DNA of 64,000 bases from Entoloma clypeatum. Its lineage: Eukaryota; Basidiomycota; Agaricomycetes; Agaricales; Entolomataceae. The stretch covers positions 1,302,001 to 1,366,000 of the forward strand of contig OY751493.1 in assembly GCA_963565915.1 (NCBI GenBank), written 5' to 3'. The translations under genes were made by a program, and so were the position numbers. Below are positions 49,808 through 62,658 of the stretch, piece after piece. A model generated the notes under the pieces. That model searched no databases and had not been told where the DNA came from. It saw nothing but the letters and a program-made list of their open reading frames with translations. Position 1 is the first letter of the stretch. The number at the start of each line of letters is the position of its first letter.

Positions 49808-52800
49808 GCTGCGATGTGAAGATGAAAAGGTTTTTTTTGATAACAACTTGTAATAAGTCACGCGTGACAACCTCAAAAGACGGCCTGAACACATTTAAGT
49901 CCTGTTGAAAGGTCCCTACATAGGCGCTCATTGATGCGGAGTCTGTGACCCCATTTTTTATCATTCTGCAATTCAAAGTACTAATGGGGCGACTGGACAA
50001 AAAGCTGTATATTATCGAAAACGAGTAGCATTACGGCAATGTATATGTAGAGCGAAAATATGTTGATAATGGAGGGACCCTCTGCTCGATGTCTTGTTAA
50101 AACGCATCTCCAATTGCACCTTGCCTCAGAAAATCCTGTCAGGAAAAGATAAGTCCTCGAAACATATTGTTCACGGCAGCCACCCTCACAATTATGGCAG
50201 TGACCATGAGTTCCATGAGAGTATGTCCTAGGTTGACGTAGGCTCCGAGAAGATGGGCTGGGCCACGTCGAGGGAGATTCAACACAGGCTCGAGACCAAG
50301 GAGGGGACGCTGAGCAAACGATGAGAACAAATTGACGCGTCTGATGATATCAACTGACGTCTAGCTCGACCACATTCTGAATGTATTTAGATTCTCATAA
50401 ATAAGAGTCGGTGCGAGAAGGGGAAAGAAATCTCACAACACGAGTTCTAGACCGGTGGTTTGGATAAGGAGCGAATCTTGAGCTACGACAATGACGTTGA
50501 GCTCTGTGTGAATTCAAAGAGCGGGGAGTGCTGTTGAGCGACATTGAGGTGGTAGTGGGAGCGAAGGTGAGGAAGATGGCATGAAGTTCTCCGTCATTTT
50601 AAGAGGAAGAGACCCTGACTGTCCACATTGATGGGAGGGGCGTAGACATTTGGGGCGTTTACGGGAAACGCGGCGATGTTTTCAAAGCAATGCCTTGTGA
50701 CCACCGAATCTCATAACTCGACTCGACACGATCGCACCGTGAATGCACCTGGTCAAGGTACGCCAACGAATGCTGTTGCTCCCTCGCAAGGAATAGTTGC
50801 CAGTGGGAACGCCCAGATGCAATCATCCAGGCCGTATAGACAGCCTGACCAGGCAACGCGAGCATGGAACTTGTGGCCCTGCGATAAAGACGAACATCTC
50901 GGCGACAGCTTGCAGACAAGAATGGATGGAGAGAGCAACGTCTTCGAGTTCGTGGAAGCGATATTGCAGAGCAGCTTTGCATGTTGAGACTGCTGTATGC
51001 CGCTGATGAGGCCCGAAGAACCGTGCATCTGTCACTGGTCAGTGAAGACTGGAAGCTACTCGATACACGCAGCGCTCGCCACACGATTCTTCCCAACCCC
51101 CGTCCGGTTTACACTCTTGTTGTCCGCAGGGCGTGCGAGCGCCGCCTTTCCTATTAAGGAAACGTGACCGAGCGGCGGGTCACACCATTTAAACGACGTG
51201 AGTCAGAAATGCGCTCCCGTCGCCTCTTGATCATTGACTCGTTGGCATCATGAAGCAGACACGCATGAAATGAGAGTCGCATCTGTAATGAAGGATCAAC
51301 ACCAGAATGCTCAACGCCACCCCAAGCACAGCAAGATGGAATCCTCTCCTCAAGCGTCGGTTACGCCACCCATCTTGTCGAAGACACAACGAATGAAGAG
51401 AACGCTCTGACTTGACTCACATGGACCTAATGAGCTTAAAGACCGTGTTTTCTCGTCCCTTTTGAATCTCCCTGTCCTTGCCTTCGACCAGTATCAAGAG
51501 CCTTCAAGAGGTCGCGAAGATACAGCTGCCATGAAGCCCGAACTTGAATGCGTCCAATCCATGCTCGCAAGTAAGCCATGGCGCAAGACGCAAAGTGCGA
51601 AATTTTAGCGTGCTGAAATCTTGGTCGACCAACTAGCGGCCTCGGGGCTGCAGGTTCTTGTCATGAGGGGAATCTCAGTGTCCCACACAATGCTGGATAG
51701 CGTTGAGAGAACGGTCAAGTCCTTCTTTGTCGCAAGCCACTGGATAGAAGCCACGCTGGGGATCGAGTTGCGAACGTCGGCAGATTGTGCGGATTTCTTC
51801 ATTTCCTGGTGGGTGTGCTGTCCATAATAGCGGCGCTGGGGCATCTCTGCACAGCGCGCGGAGGGATGTGTGAGGTTGAGTATTGACAAGCAGGCAAACA
51901 CAAATGTGGTTGTCTCAACTCCGCTTTTTGAAATCCGGATGCAAATCCTGACTCTCACAGTATCGCCTCCCCTCGAACAAGCACCACTCATATTACCGCA
52001 ATGTCAAGGACAGGACGACCGTTTCCTCAACAAACGCCAGTACAAAATTCCGTGTGAATGACTGTCCCTAATTGATCAAAGAGATGGCGAAAATCATGCA
52101 CGGACGTTGTAGACAGGCCGCTTCAGATAGTGGCACGAAAGATAATGGCAAAAGTGAGCTGTTTTTGTCATTTTCAATTTCACCAACCAATGGCACACAA
52201 GATGCCAACGACCCATGGCGCACTCACCGCTGGGTGTGCCGCCGAACACACACGTACGTTCATCCAGTCAAACACTCTCCTTTCTCTCACCCTTCGATTC
52301 ATCTCAACGGAGGTGAACAGATCTGAACTATCCCAGCCGTCGCGGTGGAAGCTGGAAGCCAGAAATTCTGTCTTTCAAGCGAACCAGGTCAACTTGTCTG
52401 CTTTTTGAAGAATACGCTTTTACAATACGCGCCACACACACGGCAGTACGCCTTGCGCAGAATTCACGTCAATTCGGTACAATGCAATTTAACCATCAAG
52501 ACCTCTCCAGTCAGTTGTACAATTGAACGGGAACAGGGTGCGATGTAGAATGCGCCACAGGTGATGTATCCCCAAGGTTCTCTGGCAGAAAGCTCGCGAT
52601 CCATGTTAAAGGTTTTCGGAGAGACAGAATGCCCGATTTTGTTTCGGCACATGCATAGTGGACAAGCCCATGCGAGAAAATCTCTCCCAGTCGAGCACAA
52701 AACTCCGGCTGCTCAATATAGCAGTGCTTGTCACTGAACTGTCCTTGCAATTTTTCAATTTCATCCAGCGGGTTTTAGGATGGTTTATTTCGATGCTAGA

Positions 52801-52927
52801 GTCATATATATTCCATGTAATGATAATTTCTAATGAATAATAGTCAATATGTACTATGCAGGGATTATATGCTAAGGTAGATGGTACAGTCAACGGAAAA
52901 GACATAAGGAGGAAAGAACGTAATCGT
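49808..52927. other. Gene-poor interval with scattered coding-like fragments
   Basis: No gene can be assembled with confidence. On plus, 51617-51826 reads AEILVDQLAASGLQVLVMRG and continues protein-like to a stop. A possible upstream exon near 51335-51570 (LKDRVFSSLLNLPVLAFDQY) uses a doubtful donor. On minus, 50139-50330 ends a frame with PAHLLGAYVNLGHTLMELMV and an upstream piece at about 50425-50500 reads ELNVIVVAQDSLLIQTTGLE, but an in-frame stop blocks a start. These may be small fast-evolving genes or decayed ones. The HMG-CoA reductase 3' UTR does not enter, since that gene ends at 52928 and its 3' side lies here at the right edge. Confidence 0.3.
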
Positions 52928-55900
52928 CTATTTCGTGTATGGGGGCAAACTCGCAACAGACGGCGACGGCGACAACTTCAGAAGCGCCTCCTTGTCCCTG
53001 TCAAGGACCAGCAAGCCTCCAGCACCCCCTCTCGACGATGCTGGCGTAGCAGGCTGACTCCTGTTGTGGGCCATATGCGCCTTGATCAAGTGTCCTGCCG
53101 CAAGGGCACTCAACAGCGACAGCTCCCCAGCCATGACAGCCGCGGCGATAATTCTCGCGAGCGCCTGCGCATTATGCCCAGGGTCGCTCTGATGTGCACC
53201 TCTGATCCCGAGCATCTCGAGTACTGCCCCTTGCGGTGCAAGTATAGTGCCCCCACCGACGGTGCCGACCTCAATAGAAGGCATCGTGATCGTCATAAGA
53301 AGGTCTTCGCCGTCGTTAGTCCTTCAGTATTTTGAAATGTTTAAGTTCCGTGTTTCCGAGGAGGAAAAAGGAACCGGGGTAACTCACGGTTCCATCAATG
53401 TCATACAATTCGAGCTCTCCACATTCTGCGCCGGGTCCTGTCCAGTCGCCAAGAAGATGGCCGTTAAAATATTCGCCGCATGTGCATTAAAACCACCAAT
53501 CGATCCTGCCATCGCACTCCCAATCAGATTCTTCTTTACATTCAGGTTGCACAAGGCTGCCACGCTCGTCTTCAGGACGTTGCGCACCACCTTGCCCGGA
53601 ATGACCGCCTCCGCGACCACGCTCTTCCCCCGTCCCTCAATCCAGTTGATCGCAGCTGGCTTCTTGTCTGTACAGTAGTTGCCCGACAGTGCGATAACAT
53701 CCATGTCAGGGAATACCTCTCCCATTATGGCCAGTGCCTTCTCGGTCCCTTTGGAAATCATGTTCATGCCCATAGCGTCTCCTGTGGCCGTCATGAATCG
53801 CACGAAGAGTGTCCTTCCCGCTAGCGCCGTCTTCATGCTCTTCAGTTTCGCGAATCGGCTCGTGCTCTCAAAGGCCTCCTTCAGCATTGCATAGCCTTCC
53901 GGACTGTCGATCCACGCTTTGGCCGAAGCAGCCTGCATAGCAGACGGGAAATCGATCGCCGGACCACGTGTCATGCCATCCTGAGTGATGACCGTGCTCA
54001 CTCCTCCGCCTGCGTTGAGTGCCTTGCAGCCGCGCGACGTTGACGCGACAAGAGTACCTTCCGCCGTGGCCATAGGGATGGGGTACAGCACACCATCGAT
54101 GTTGAGCGGGCCCGCGATGCCAAGAGGTAAGGGGATGTAACCAACGACGTTTTCACAGCAAGCACCGATGACACGAGAGTAGTCATAGTCGGCCATGGGA
54201 ACGTCCGAATTTTCGAGTGTTTGGGTATTCGATGCTCGAGCTGCGCGTGCCGTACATTCAGTCACACACACAAGATCACAAAGCGGAATGGTATATATAT
54301 ACAAACTCACAGATAAGTGCCCTGCGAACCCGAACAGCGCGCTCCAATTCTGGAAGGGTATTCTCGCCACCACTTAGTAGTTTTTCGAGGGCATATGCTG
54401 CAATCCTGCCGTTCTGGGCCAGGAGGACCACCTCTTCGTCGGAAAGTTTCGCAAGTGTGTCGCGCTTGCTGTCTCCTGATTCGAAAATCTTGATGCATTC
54501 ATCCAAGGGTCGTGTAGGACCTCTCATGGGAGGTGGGAGCGGCGTCAAAGGCGCCAACTGCGATTCAGACGTCTTCCGAGAGATACTAGGTGTGGCCCTT
54601 GGGCTCGGAGACGCCGAACGAACGACAAGCTTGCTGTCCTTGAGTTTGCGATCGACATCTTCCAGAGTAAATGTCGGAATTCTCAATGTTTCTTCCCCCG
54701 TGGCCTCGGGCTGTTGCTCTCCTGCCGCTTCGAATCGCACTCCACTCAACTTTCCGGGAAGCTGGAACACGATGCCAGAGCCGGCTGCAATCCCTTTAAG
54801 CAAAAAGCCATTGAGAGAGATGCTGATGGCCAACACGACAACGATCCACTTGGATATCACTGGATCACCCACGAGGCGTGTCCAGGATGACATAAAGCGG
54901 TCCAGTTTCTGCGAGCTCGTTTTCTGTGATTCATGAGAGGGTGCAAGAACGCGGACCCAGATCGGGGGGGAGACTTTGGCAATTAACTCGTCGTCTCCGT
55001 CAGCCTTGGCCATCATTTCGAGCACTGTGCTGATGCCTGGTTCAGTTATGTCCACTTTCTTGATCGCGTCGGGACGGCCAGTCATGCTGAGGGTTCCACT
55101 GACCGCGACATGCGGGGTGAGACGCGAAGAGCCCGCAAGTGGGGTGCACAGGTTCAGAATATGAAGCGAGACAAAGGTAGCAATGAGAAGGAGCTTGAGA
55201 CGGGAGACGGGATTTTCATCCTTATCCTTGCCATTCTTGCCTGGACTGGGAATAGAGCTTCCCTTGACACCGAAGAGACGCTCGCGCAGGGTGAGAGGGG
55301 CGGGGGGCTGGACCATGGCACTCGGGCGACCTGAGGCCGCAGATATAATTCTCGGTGTACCGGGATAAGACGAGACGGGGGTGGAGACAGAGCTGATGGA
55401 GTTTGAACGAGAACGCGTCTTGGTGAGGGCGCGTACCGTCTTGATCCTATGTACCTGAGATGAAAACGTCAGTTGTGGTAACAGCCAAGGCGGAAACGCA
55501 TACCTCGATCATGATACCGAGCACGGCAACAAGATAGGTGCACATGAGGAGGCAGTCGACACCGAGCAACAGGGCCGCAAGAGCGCAAACTTCTTTGAGG
55601 CCACCGACCCTAGAGTTTGCACCTACAACGAGCACGGCAATTTCAAGTATGTAGTCACGTATGATGGGAGGGTAGGTGAGAGAAAGTGACTCGGTGAGGA
55701 TCTTGGCGGCGGGTTTGAGGGGAAAGTTCTGGGAGGGAAGGGACGAGAGAGCAACGGGTGGGGTGGTGAGGTGGGGGTGAAGGAATACAGCCCGCGCGAG
55801 GCGGAGAGGCTTGTCGAAACCGACGGTGCAAACGAGGAAGGGCAGAGCCTCGGTGAGGGCAACGGGGTCAATGGGGATCTTTAGAGCCATTGCAAGATTC

Positions 55901-56649
55901 AAGGAGAGGAGGAGAGCGAGTACGGAGGAGGACATGATCGCACATGGCAGCCAGAAGTTGGAGCCCAGCGAACGGGAGCGTGTGATAAGGAGATAAAAGG
56001 TGACGTGCATCAGAATGTAGCCCATGAGAATGAGGAGGATGTCCAGGGAGTCTGCTTTCTGGGCCAGGGTGTAGAAGCGCATGACGAGTGCCCGCGCAGC
56101 CTGTGCCATCCATTTCGGCGAGTTGGTCTCGCCGATGCTGGGCTCGGAGGAGACCCCGCCAGGTAGGACGCGGAATGCGTCCGAGGCCAAGAGCGCCAGG
56201 ACGGTTTCGCGCACGGCGGGCGGGAAGGAGATGGTCTGGCTGACGGTGCGTGGTGTGGAGGTAACGTGTGAGAACCCGGAAGACAACGCGAGTCTTGTCG
56301 TCATGTTGGAGACGACAGAGTCAAGCGGTGGGGCGGTGAGAGAGAGAGACTCCGGGGAAGTGTCGACGGTAAAGATGACCTGCTGGACCTCGAGGGGGAC
56401 GACGTGCGGGTTCTTGTGCGTCCAGACATGTTCACGGACGGGAATCCAGTCACCGTGTCGGAGGAGCGCGTGGGTGGGCCGAAGAGGTGTAAATGTCGTC
56501 GAAGCAAAGAACGATGAGTGCTTGATCGCATTGAGGATGTGGAAATACGCAAGTGTCCCAATGATAGAGAAGAACACAATCGTCTCGATGGGTGAGTACG
56601 CAGCCTGGATGGCGAATGGCCTCAGTATCGCCCTCAACGACAGCAACAT
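52928..56649 (-). CDS. HMG1: HMG-CoA reductase, full length (copy 1)
   Basis: Rate-limiting ER enzyme of the mevalonate and sterol pathway. Exon 1 (56649 to about 55505; [20 protein letters not shown]) carries the membrane anchor and sterol-sensing-like region ([40 protein letters not shown]). A linker exon (about 55447-54300) follows, with [20 protein letters not shown] before the catalytic domain. Catalytic exons hold [17 protein letters not shown] (catalytic Glu), [12 protein letters not shown] [27 protein letters not shown] (NADPH site), [15 protein letters not shown] (Lys), [13 protein letters not shown] (Asp), VGTVGGGT and HMAHNRS (His). Stop is TAG at 52928-52930. About 1190 aa, four or five exons, all active-site motifs intact. 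A TATAAAG motif lies at 56679-56685, only about 30 bp before the ATG. The first 1.3 kb is repeated in inverted orientation at 62659-64000. Confidence 0.96.
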
Positions 56650-56716
56650 CGTCGCCTCACAACTGTCTGCGTTGCCTTCTTTATAATTTCCATCTCAGGA
56701 CCCCGATCACCCCTCA
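55375..56716. repeat. Inverted repeat arm 1 (HMG-CoA reductase 5' part)
   Basis: Position x in this arm pairs with 119375 minus x in arm 2, without gaps at the anchor points I checked. The 400-aa frames covering exon 1 and intron 1 are identical. The two mismatches I found both lie upstream of the start codon (56676 against 62699, 56705 against 62670). Homology stops abruptly at 56716. On the other side it reaches at least 55375, where arm 2 meets the window edge. Confidence 0.95.
56679..56685 (-). promoter_or_regulatory. TATA-like motif of HMG-CoA reductase copy 1
   Basis: TATAAAG on the minus strand, 30 bp before the ATG. It lies inside the duplicated segment and has a counterpart at 62690-62696 before copy 2. 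If used, the 5' UTR would be close to zero, so it may instead be coincidental. Confidence 0.3.
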
Positions 56717-57357
56717 AACACTCAGAGTCGCACCTCAAGTTATGTATTAGCCGCCCGGCTCACCCCAGGCCTAAGTCCTCATCGGCCACCGGGGTCGGGC
56801 GGATGTAAGCGCGATCAACGCAGCGAACAGCATCAAAGCACTGTGAGTTTCATCTCTCTGCTTATCTGATGCCTTCTTCGAATAGTCGTGCCACATGTGG
56901 AATGCATACCAGACAAGTCGTACAGCTCCATCGCTGAGGTCTTCAATGAGCGGCCTTCTGAATATTTACCATCCATCACCGCATGGCTCCAAAGGCACGG
57001 ACAAGTCCAGAGGAATGATGTGTCTCGATCTGTCCTAGCGCCGCGTCGATGAAGCTGTATTTTCCTGAAAACCCCTTCCCGTTATTTGCATTTATCTATC
57101 ACCGGATGGGCGATTTAGTGGCGCAATACGGGCATGTTTTAGGGGGTTTCTTAATTACAAAATCGCGTGTGTTCGAGAGCAGAAAATAAAGTAATTCTCA
57201 AGGCCGCAAGGTCCTGTCGCCTAACTACTTGCCATCGCTCGTCGCATTATAATCCTTGTTGTCAAAGTTCAATTGATTCTGAGCAACCGCAAAGCCTGGC
57301 TTCTGGACAATTGGCCCTCGCGGTTTGTCAATCCCGAAGCGAATGCGATACAATATA

Positions 57358-57719
57358 CACAGGATCGCCGGACCAATGTTCCTCTCATGAATATAGTGAA
57401 CAAAGGATGATGTAATATAGTATTTTTTTTATCTTGATAGATGATGTGAACATTGATTGATGCATTTTATATAAGCACAACCTGAGCCATGAATGTTTTC
57501 ATGTGACAGGTTATATAATAAATGTTCCAAGGGAAAACAGGAACACAAGTTGAACATTTATTATTTAACCTGTCACATGAAAACATTCATGGCTCAGGTT
57601 GTGCTTATATAAAATGCATCAATCAATGTTCACATCATTTATCAAGATAAAAAATACTATATTACATCATCCTTTGTTCACTATGTTCACGAGAGGAACA
57701 TTGGTCCGGCGATCCTGTG
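57358..57719. mobile_element. 362-bp foldback (hairpin) element, MITE-like
   Basis: Two arms of about 170 and 168 bp (57358-57527 and 57552-57719) are near-perfect inverted repeats around a 24-nt loop, with tips CACAGG and CCTGTG. Differences are four or five single-base changes, at least three of them transitions, plus a T-run of 8 against 6. A 3-bp direct repeat ATA flanks the tips (57355-57357 and 57720-57722), which could be a target-site duplication. The interior is AT-rich and non-coding. A non-autonomous DNA transposon is the simplest reading; the transcript would form a long dsRNA stem. Confidence 0.7.
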
Positions 57720-59180
57720 ATACGCCATTTCATTCTCAAAATTTATTGTCTGGATAGTGGATAGCATTTGGTGGTTCTGTGCATGTACCAAATCTCTCAT
57801 TTCAGCAACAAGCCGTAGACGATACTATCCGCTATGAATCGTACTTCGGGGTTGGGGCCCAGGCACTATCTGAACCACTGCCACCTAGATCCCTCTACGG
57901 CAGGAGGCAGCGCCCAACATGTAAAAGGCACCTTTGATAGCGGTTCGGTGTTCTGGGTGCATTCTCTGTCTGGCTTCGATTGCAAGGAGTCTGCATACTA
58001 GTATATGTATATGTACATGTACGAGACTCCAGAAAGACCAATAATAACCACCAATAAATTATCGGACGCTACCCGAACACCAAGGGATGTTGACGGAAAG
58101 GCGTAACCTAGAACGCCTCTTGGCTTTGCTTCGACCTTTTTCCGGGAGCCGAGCGGGGATGCAACGAGAAGGAGTGTTTTAAATTTGGAATGAACTCGAA
58201 CCAAACAAGTACTCCCACCTCTCCCCTCCCAGGACGTTCCCTCCCATCCTGTAGGCGGTGACCGTTGCTGACGATTGTTGAGAGCTCAAGTTGACATCCA
58301 TCTCCTCCTCGAAACTTGGACTTCGGAACTTACTCGCGATCTATAGAGTGGCACCGTTGTCCTTAAAACCTCTGCCTTATATCTCGAAGGCCTCAGGTCG
58401 ATGTGATTGGGTCTGGATGCTTCTCAGCAAGGCGAACGGATTGTGCGCGGACAAAAAGTAAAGGCTGTACAACAACTTGCAGAAAAGGGCGACAGCCTCT
58501 TAATTCATCTGGTTCTGGATGTTTGTCTACCGTCGTTCCCTGGACCTTTTCTTGCGTAGGGCATACCGGGGATTTTGACTGCTTTCGGCTATCAAACACA
58601 TTTAAACCTCTCATTGACATGATAGGCTCTCTGATTCGTTGATGTTCTCCAACCAGAAAGTCTGTCAAAACGGCGGGAGGAAATAAGTATGCGTGACCCG
58701 ACGCATGTCACGATTTCCATAAAAGGTGGATGGCGGACCTGGTAAGGAATGAGGGTTGAAAATGGCTGCCAGTGGAATCCAAGGAGGTGCAAAAATGGCG
58801 TGCATCGATGTTGCGGGGGACGACATGGCCCCTAAGTGATGGGGATCGAATGCATCCCAACAAACAAGGCTCTCGCTGCTGCTGCATCTCCGAACCACAG
58901 GCCTGTCGCGCTTTGTTCCATGACGGACAGCTCTTTTCCTAATTTTCCAGAATATCTTTTGTCTTTGTGCTTGAGGGGAAAATTCTCCGCCGGACCGTGT
59001 ACGAACTGTGTTTTGTTACAACAAACCCCACGGGTTGCGTAAAGCACCCCGTTTTGTCTTCCTCCCTATTCAGGCCTCAGGGTCCGCACTGCTTATACGA
59101 GTCACGGAATCCATGACCGTGGCCTTACCTCTGTCTGGTCTACACCACCACCACAGTTCAGGGGCCCTTCCACTCGTTTT

Positions 59181-59765
59181 ATGACTGTCGCTCCCTTCGA
59201 CTCTTTCTCTATTGCGCCAGAAGATCTGTACCCAGCCTTTCCTCCAAACCTTAGAGACCCTATCTCCTGCAGGGACAGACCTAATCGGCGCCGGTCCCAA
59301 AGGCTGAGATATTGTCCTTATGCTCGGCGTCAGCCTCAACTCAGTTTGACCCACGTGGCGAGTTCTATGTTTTTCCACCTCATCTTGAAAATTCAGTTTT
59401 CAAAGGACCCACAATGTATCGAGCAGCAAGTCGAGATGATTAGGCCCGCGGTCAGGGTTGGTGGACCATTGTGCACCGTCGAACCTTTGTTCTCAGTGCT
59501 GAGTTATAAGTTTCAGCCGTCTGTCCAAGCTCTCGAGGCCTGTTTGGCATCACCTATGCCTCATACAGCGTGGTGCAAGCTCATTAGCGCCTGCCTCACG
59601 TCGGGCCGTATGTTTCTTCACGGATTTTTCTCAATCCGGTCCTTGTAAGTATTAACCTATCTTCTTTCTCGCTGCTTCATATCTGACCATCCCTTTGTTT
59701 TTTGTAGGACACGGAGTTCCCTGCCGCCAGCTGACCCCGGGGGGAGTGAACGGGCCAAGATCTGA
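59181..59765 (+). CDS. Hypothetical two-exon gene
   Basis: The ATG at 59181 opens MTVAPFDSFSIAPEDLYPAF and runs 154 codons to a textbook donor GTAAGT at 59645. A 63-bp intron with a TTTTTTGTAG acceptor (59698-59707) joins in phase to a short exon (TRSSLPPADPGGSERAKI) ending at TGA 59763-59765, about 172 aa. The middle contains MFFHLILKIQFSKDPQCIEQ. No domain was recognised. Good splice signals in the right phase raise it above chance, but unspliced the frame also stops only three bases after the donor, so the evidence is thin. Confidence 0.3.
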
Positions 59766-62658
59766 GATGGCGATGATCAGTCCGAGCCTGGGCTAGACAT
59801 ATTTGTATCCCTCGCAGAACCCTCCTTCGTCGTTTAACTTTTGAGCTTCAGGCCTGGACAGTTAAACACCCGAGACTTTCCTTCACCTGAGCAACCTTAG
59901 TTTGGATCCACGTCAGCCACCGCAAGGACGATACTCCTCAGCGTGTCCAAAGGCCCAAAGTATCGATTCTAGTCGGAAGCTTCAGCTGCGCGCTTTGTCT
60001 GGTCGACACTAGCGCCATTTGGACCATGCCATTCGCAGCAGGCTGTTGTTGAAAATAGAATAGGCGCGGTGGGATGCCAAACCAAAGTGAATGCGGTCCA
60101 AGTCACTGATCATGTCTCCTGATCTCGATCCGGGTAATATTCCCTGTCTGGCAGTGTACGTTGGGAGCTAAATGGATATCATAATGACATTGGCTTTGGG
60201 CCATCTATTAATGGGTTCGTCGCATCAAGTGAAGTATGAAGCATGGTTGGAAGCTCGTGGTGTGGAAGCCTGTACTAGTGCTTAGTACTAAGTGCAGGTG
60301 TTTGTCGTACGTCTGCATGGCCACCGGCCACCCCTGATAAGTTATCCGATACATCTGGATCTCTTTTACATGCTGTATTTGCAGTTTAATGAACACGATC
60401 CGTAGTCTGTAGACGTCTACTATTAGTCATAATATACATAACACGCGATGAATGCAAGTCTAACGGCCCCGCGACATTCGGCTGCCATCTGTCTGTTCCA
60501 GTTGCCATTCATCAATGCTTTCTAGGATGTCCTCGAAGCGCTCAACTTGGTGTGGACGATAAAGTATCTGATCTCTAGACATGCCAGTGACAACCTCAGG
60601 GGGCGGGCAAAACGAATGCCTGTGAAAGTAAATGGCATCGAAGGGCTAACAAACGGATACGATGTTTAAGTATCCTCACTCTAAACATCCGCTGTATTTT
60701 GTGTCCGGGGCGTCGTAGACGTCGGAGAGTCGCTGCGAGGACGGGGGTTACAGGCTGGAGAGGTTATGAGGAATACCTGAAGACGTCAGAAACGCACTGA
60801 CTTGTGATACAGCACGCTCTACGTTCCTTAAGATATAGACGGGGTCCTATGGCACAGTGGTTCGAGGACGCAACGAGGGAACGGCGTGTGACGTGCCTTA
60901 CCACATATGTAATGCCTAGCTGGTGAAGAGAGTATGCAGGGAGAGGATAGGGCGAATGAGAAGGAGAGTGAAATGTCTGGTGATTGTTTCTTGAACTTGA
61001 AAACCTGTTGACTACATTTGTTGGGTTGATTGAGGGGAGTGGCGGCTCCTTTCTGCCCAAGGACATCACCGGTATAGTTTGCAAAATAAAGGAGCGTAGA
61101 GTATGGACAGAGAGTATTGACGGCGTGGGCTCCAGCGTCTTTGAAGGAAAATGCATTTGGGGGGTAAGCTCTAACCTGGCTCTAACAACGAGGATGTCTG
61201 CAAGACTTTGCGTACGCTTCGGTGATTGTAAATTGGTTTTACACATGACAGATTAGGGAATCCACTCACGAAACACGCGATGGCATATCTTTCCACCGAA
61301 CGTTGACACTCGATGTCGGGCACGTTGCACCCAACGAATTACAAAGCCTCATCGAAGCACCGAGAAGTAACAAGTGTCAGAGAAAGAATATGCGTGAGTG
61401 TGATAGTAGCCAGAAGGCCTCAGGAAGCAACGAGCCTCGGCTGAGATGTCTTCCTTTGCCCCTTCCACAACATCTAATGGCACATGGAACAGAGATAAAC
61501 CTTTTACACCTACATGGGATGCCAGCCAGCAGGTTGAGTTATATTGCGAGTTCTCGTCAGACTATTTGACCATTCGGAGGAGAGTGCTTTCAAGGCCATG
61601 CCTTTCCTTTCCGCACAAGTACATGGGAGATGGTGATGGTGGAACAAGTCTTTCCACAGCAAAGAGACATCTTCACCAGATCATCTTGAACTGACTGGAC
61701 AAGGAAAAATTTAAAACTCACCGCACTGCGCACCACAATTGCAAGGTCCCGAAAGAATTGAAGAGAACATTCACGGTTTTTCTCAATAATTATCAAAATG
61801 GACAACTTCAGCTTTGAAGCTAACATCGAAGGTTGAGCTGACTTCCACTGACTTGCAAACACGACGACAGGCCAAGGTGGGCCAACCATCATCGATCCAT
61901 CTACTTAGTTGGGTCCCAAGGCTCTGAATTCTGGGGAAATCCTTGAAATGTACAACCCTTCTGCAACCGCTATGTACTGCTGCACCATCGCATCAAGGCC
62001 ATTCCTGTGTAGTGTATTGATAGAGAGAAAATGCTCCATGAAACAACGATATCGGGAAAAGGAGCAAGTATGGCTAACTAAGAGGACATCACGAACCGTC
62101 ATCTGGCTTGAGATTTAGGATGCTCCCCCCAAACGTGTTGTGTGATGAATGGCCCATCTGATGGTGGTCAGTGATTTTCGCGTCGCAATGCAGCGTCATC
62201 GAAAAAGCGCTAGTAAATGTCAGGAGGATCATTGCTCCGAACTTGGTGCGGTGGTGTGCCGCCGTCCTGCAAGGCTGCGAACAAGCCCCTGGACGTATCT
62301 GGTGACTGAGTTGGATCACAAGGTGACCGATGGAAGATCATCCTAAAGTAGGTGCGACTGCTAGTTCTTCAGGATTGTGCAGGAGGCAATTGGTGGGTGG
62401 TTCGTCTGTCGGTGTACTACGAACTTTCGTGGTCCTGTGACGACTTGGTCTTGCGTGAACAAACCGTCCCCGGAAGAAGACATAGGACACCAAGGGGGGG
62501 AGAGACAGGTGTGGTGGCGCTCCCCGCTGGGAATGAAATAGGCAGTCGTTGCACCATCAGCCAGAAAAAGAGCACACCACACGGGCGGCGGCCGAGGGAG
62601 TTGCGATGTTGTTGAGTTGCAAAGGTTTCACAGATTCTTGACGAATGGTGGGAGGGGA

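Larger units (their letters stand above)
56717..62658. other. 5.9-kb spacer between the inverted HMG-CoA reductase copies
   Basis: Unrelated to the arms on either side. It contains the hairpin element at 57358-57719 and the weak gene at 59181-59765. On the minus strand around 61590-62060 there are protein-like stretches (FLSINTLHRNGLDAMVQQYI; RECSLQFFRDLAIVVRSA, which can splice to SVQDDLVKMSLCCGKTCS), but no start, family or full set of joins. I see no recognisable transposase or reverse transcriptase frame. Stretches 57720-59180, 59766-61589 and 62061-62658 show nothing I can support. Confidence 0.4.

Noticed and set aside
54217..54936. 239-codon plus-strand ORF
   Set aside because: It lies antisense to HMG-CoA reductase linker and catalytic exons whose sense frame is certain; it is a shadow frame.
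56081..56686. 201-codon ORF opposite HMG-CoA reductase exon 1, repeated at 62689-63294
   Set aside because: It mirrors the coding frame in GC-rich codons, and its presence in both arms only reflects the duplication.
55375..56716. Reading the reductase inverted arms as terminal inverted repeats of a large transposon
   Set aside because: The arms are ordinary host coding sequence, and no transposase or similar frame is visible in the spacer.
60764..61246. 160-codon minus-strand ORF in the reductase spacer
   Set aside because: Low-complexity Ser/His-rich stretches, no motif, no splice support; judged chance.
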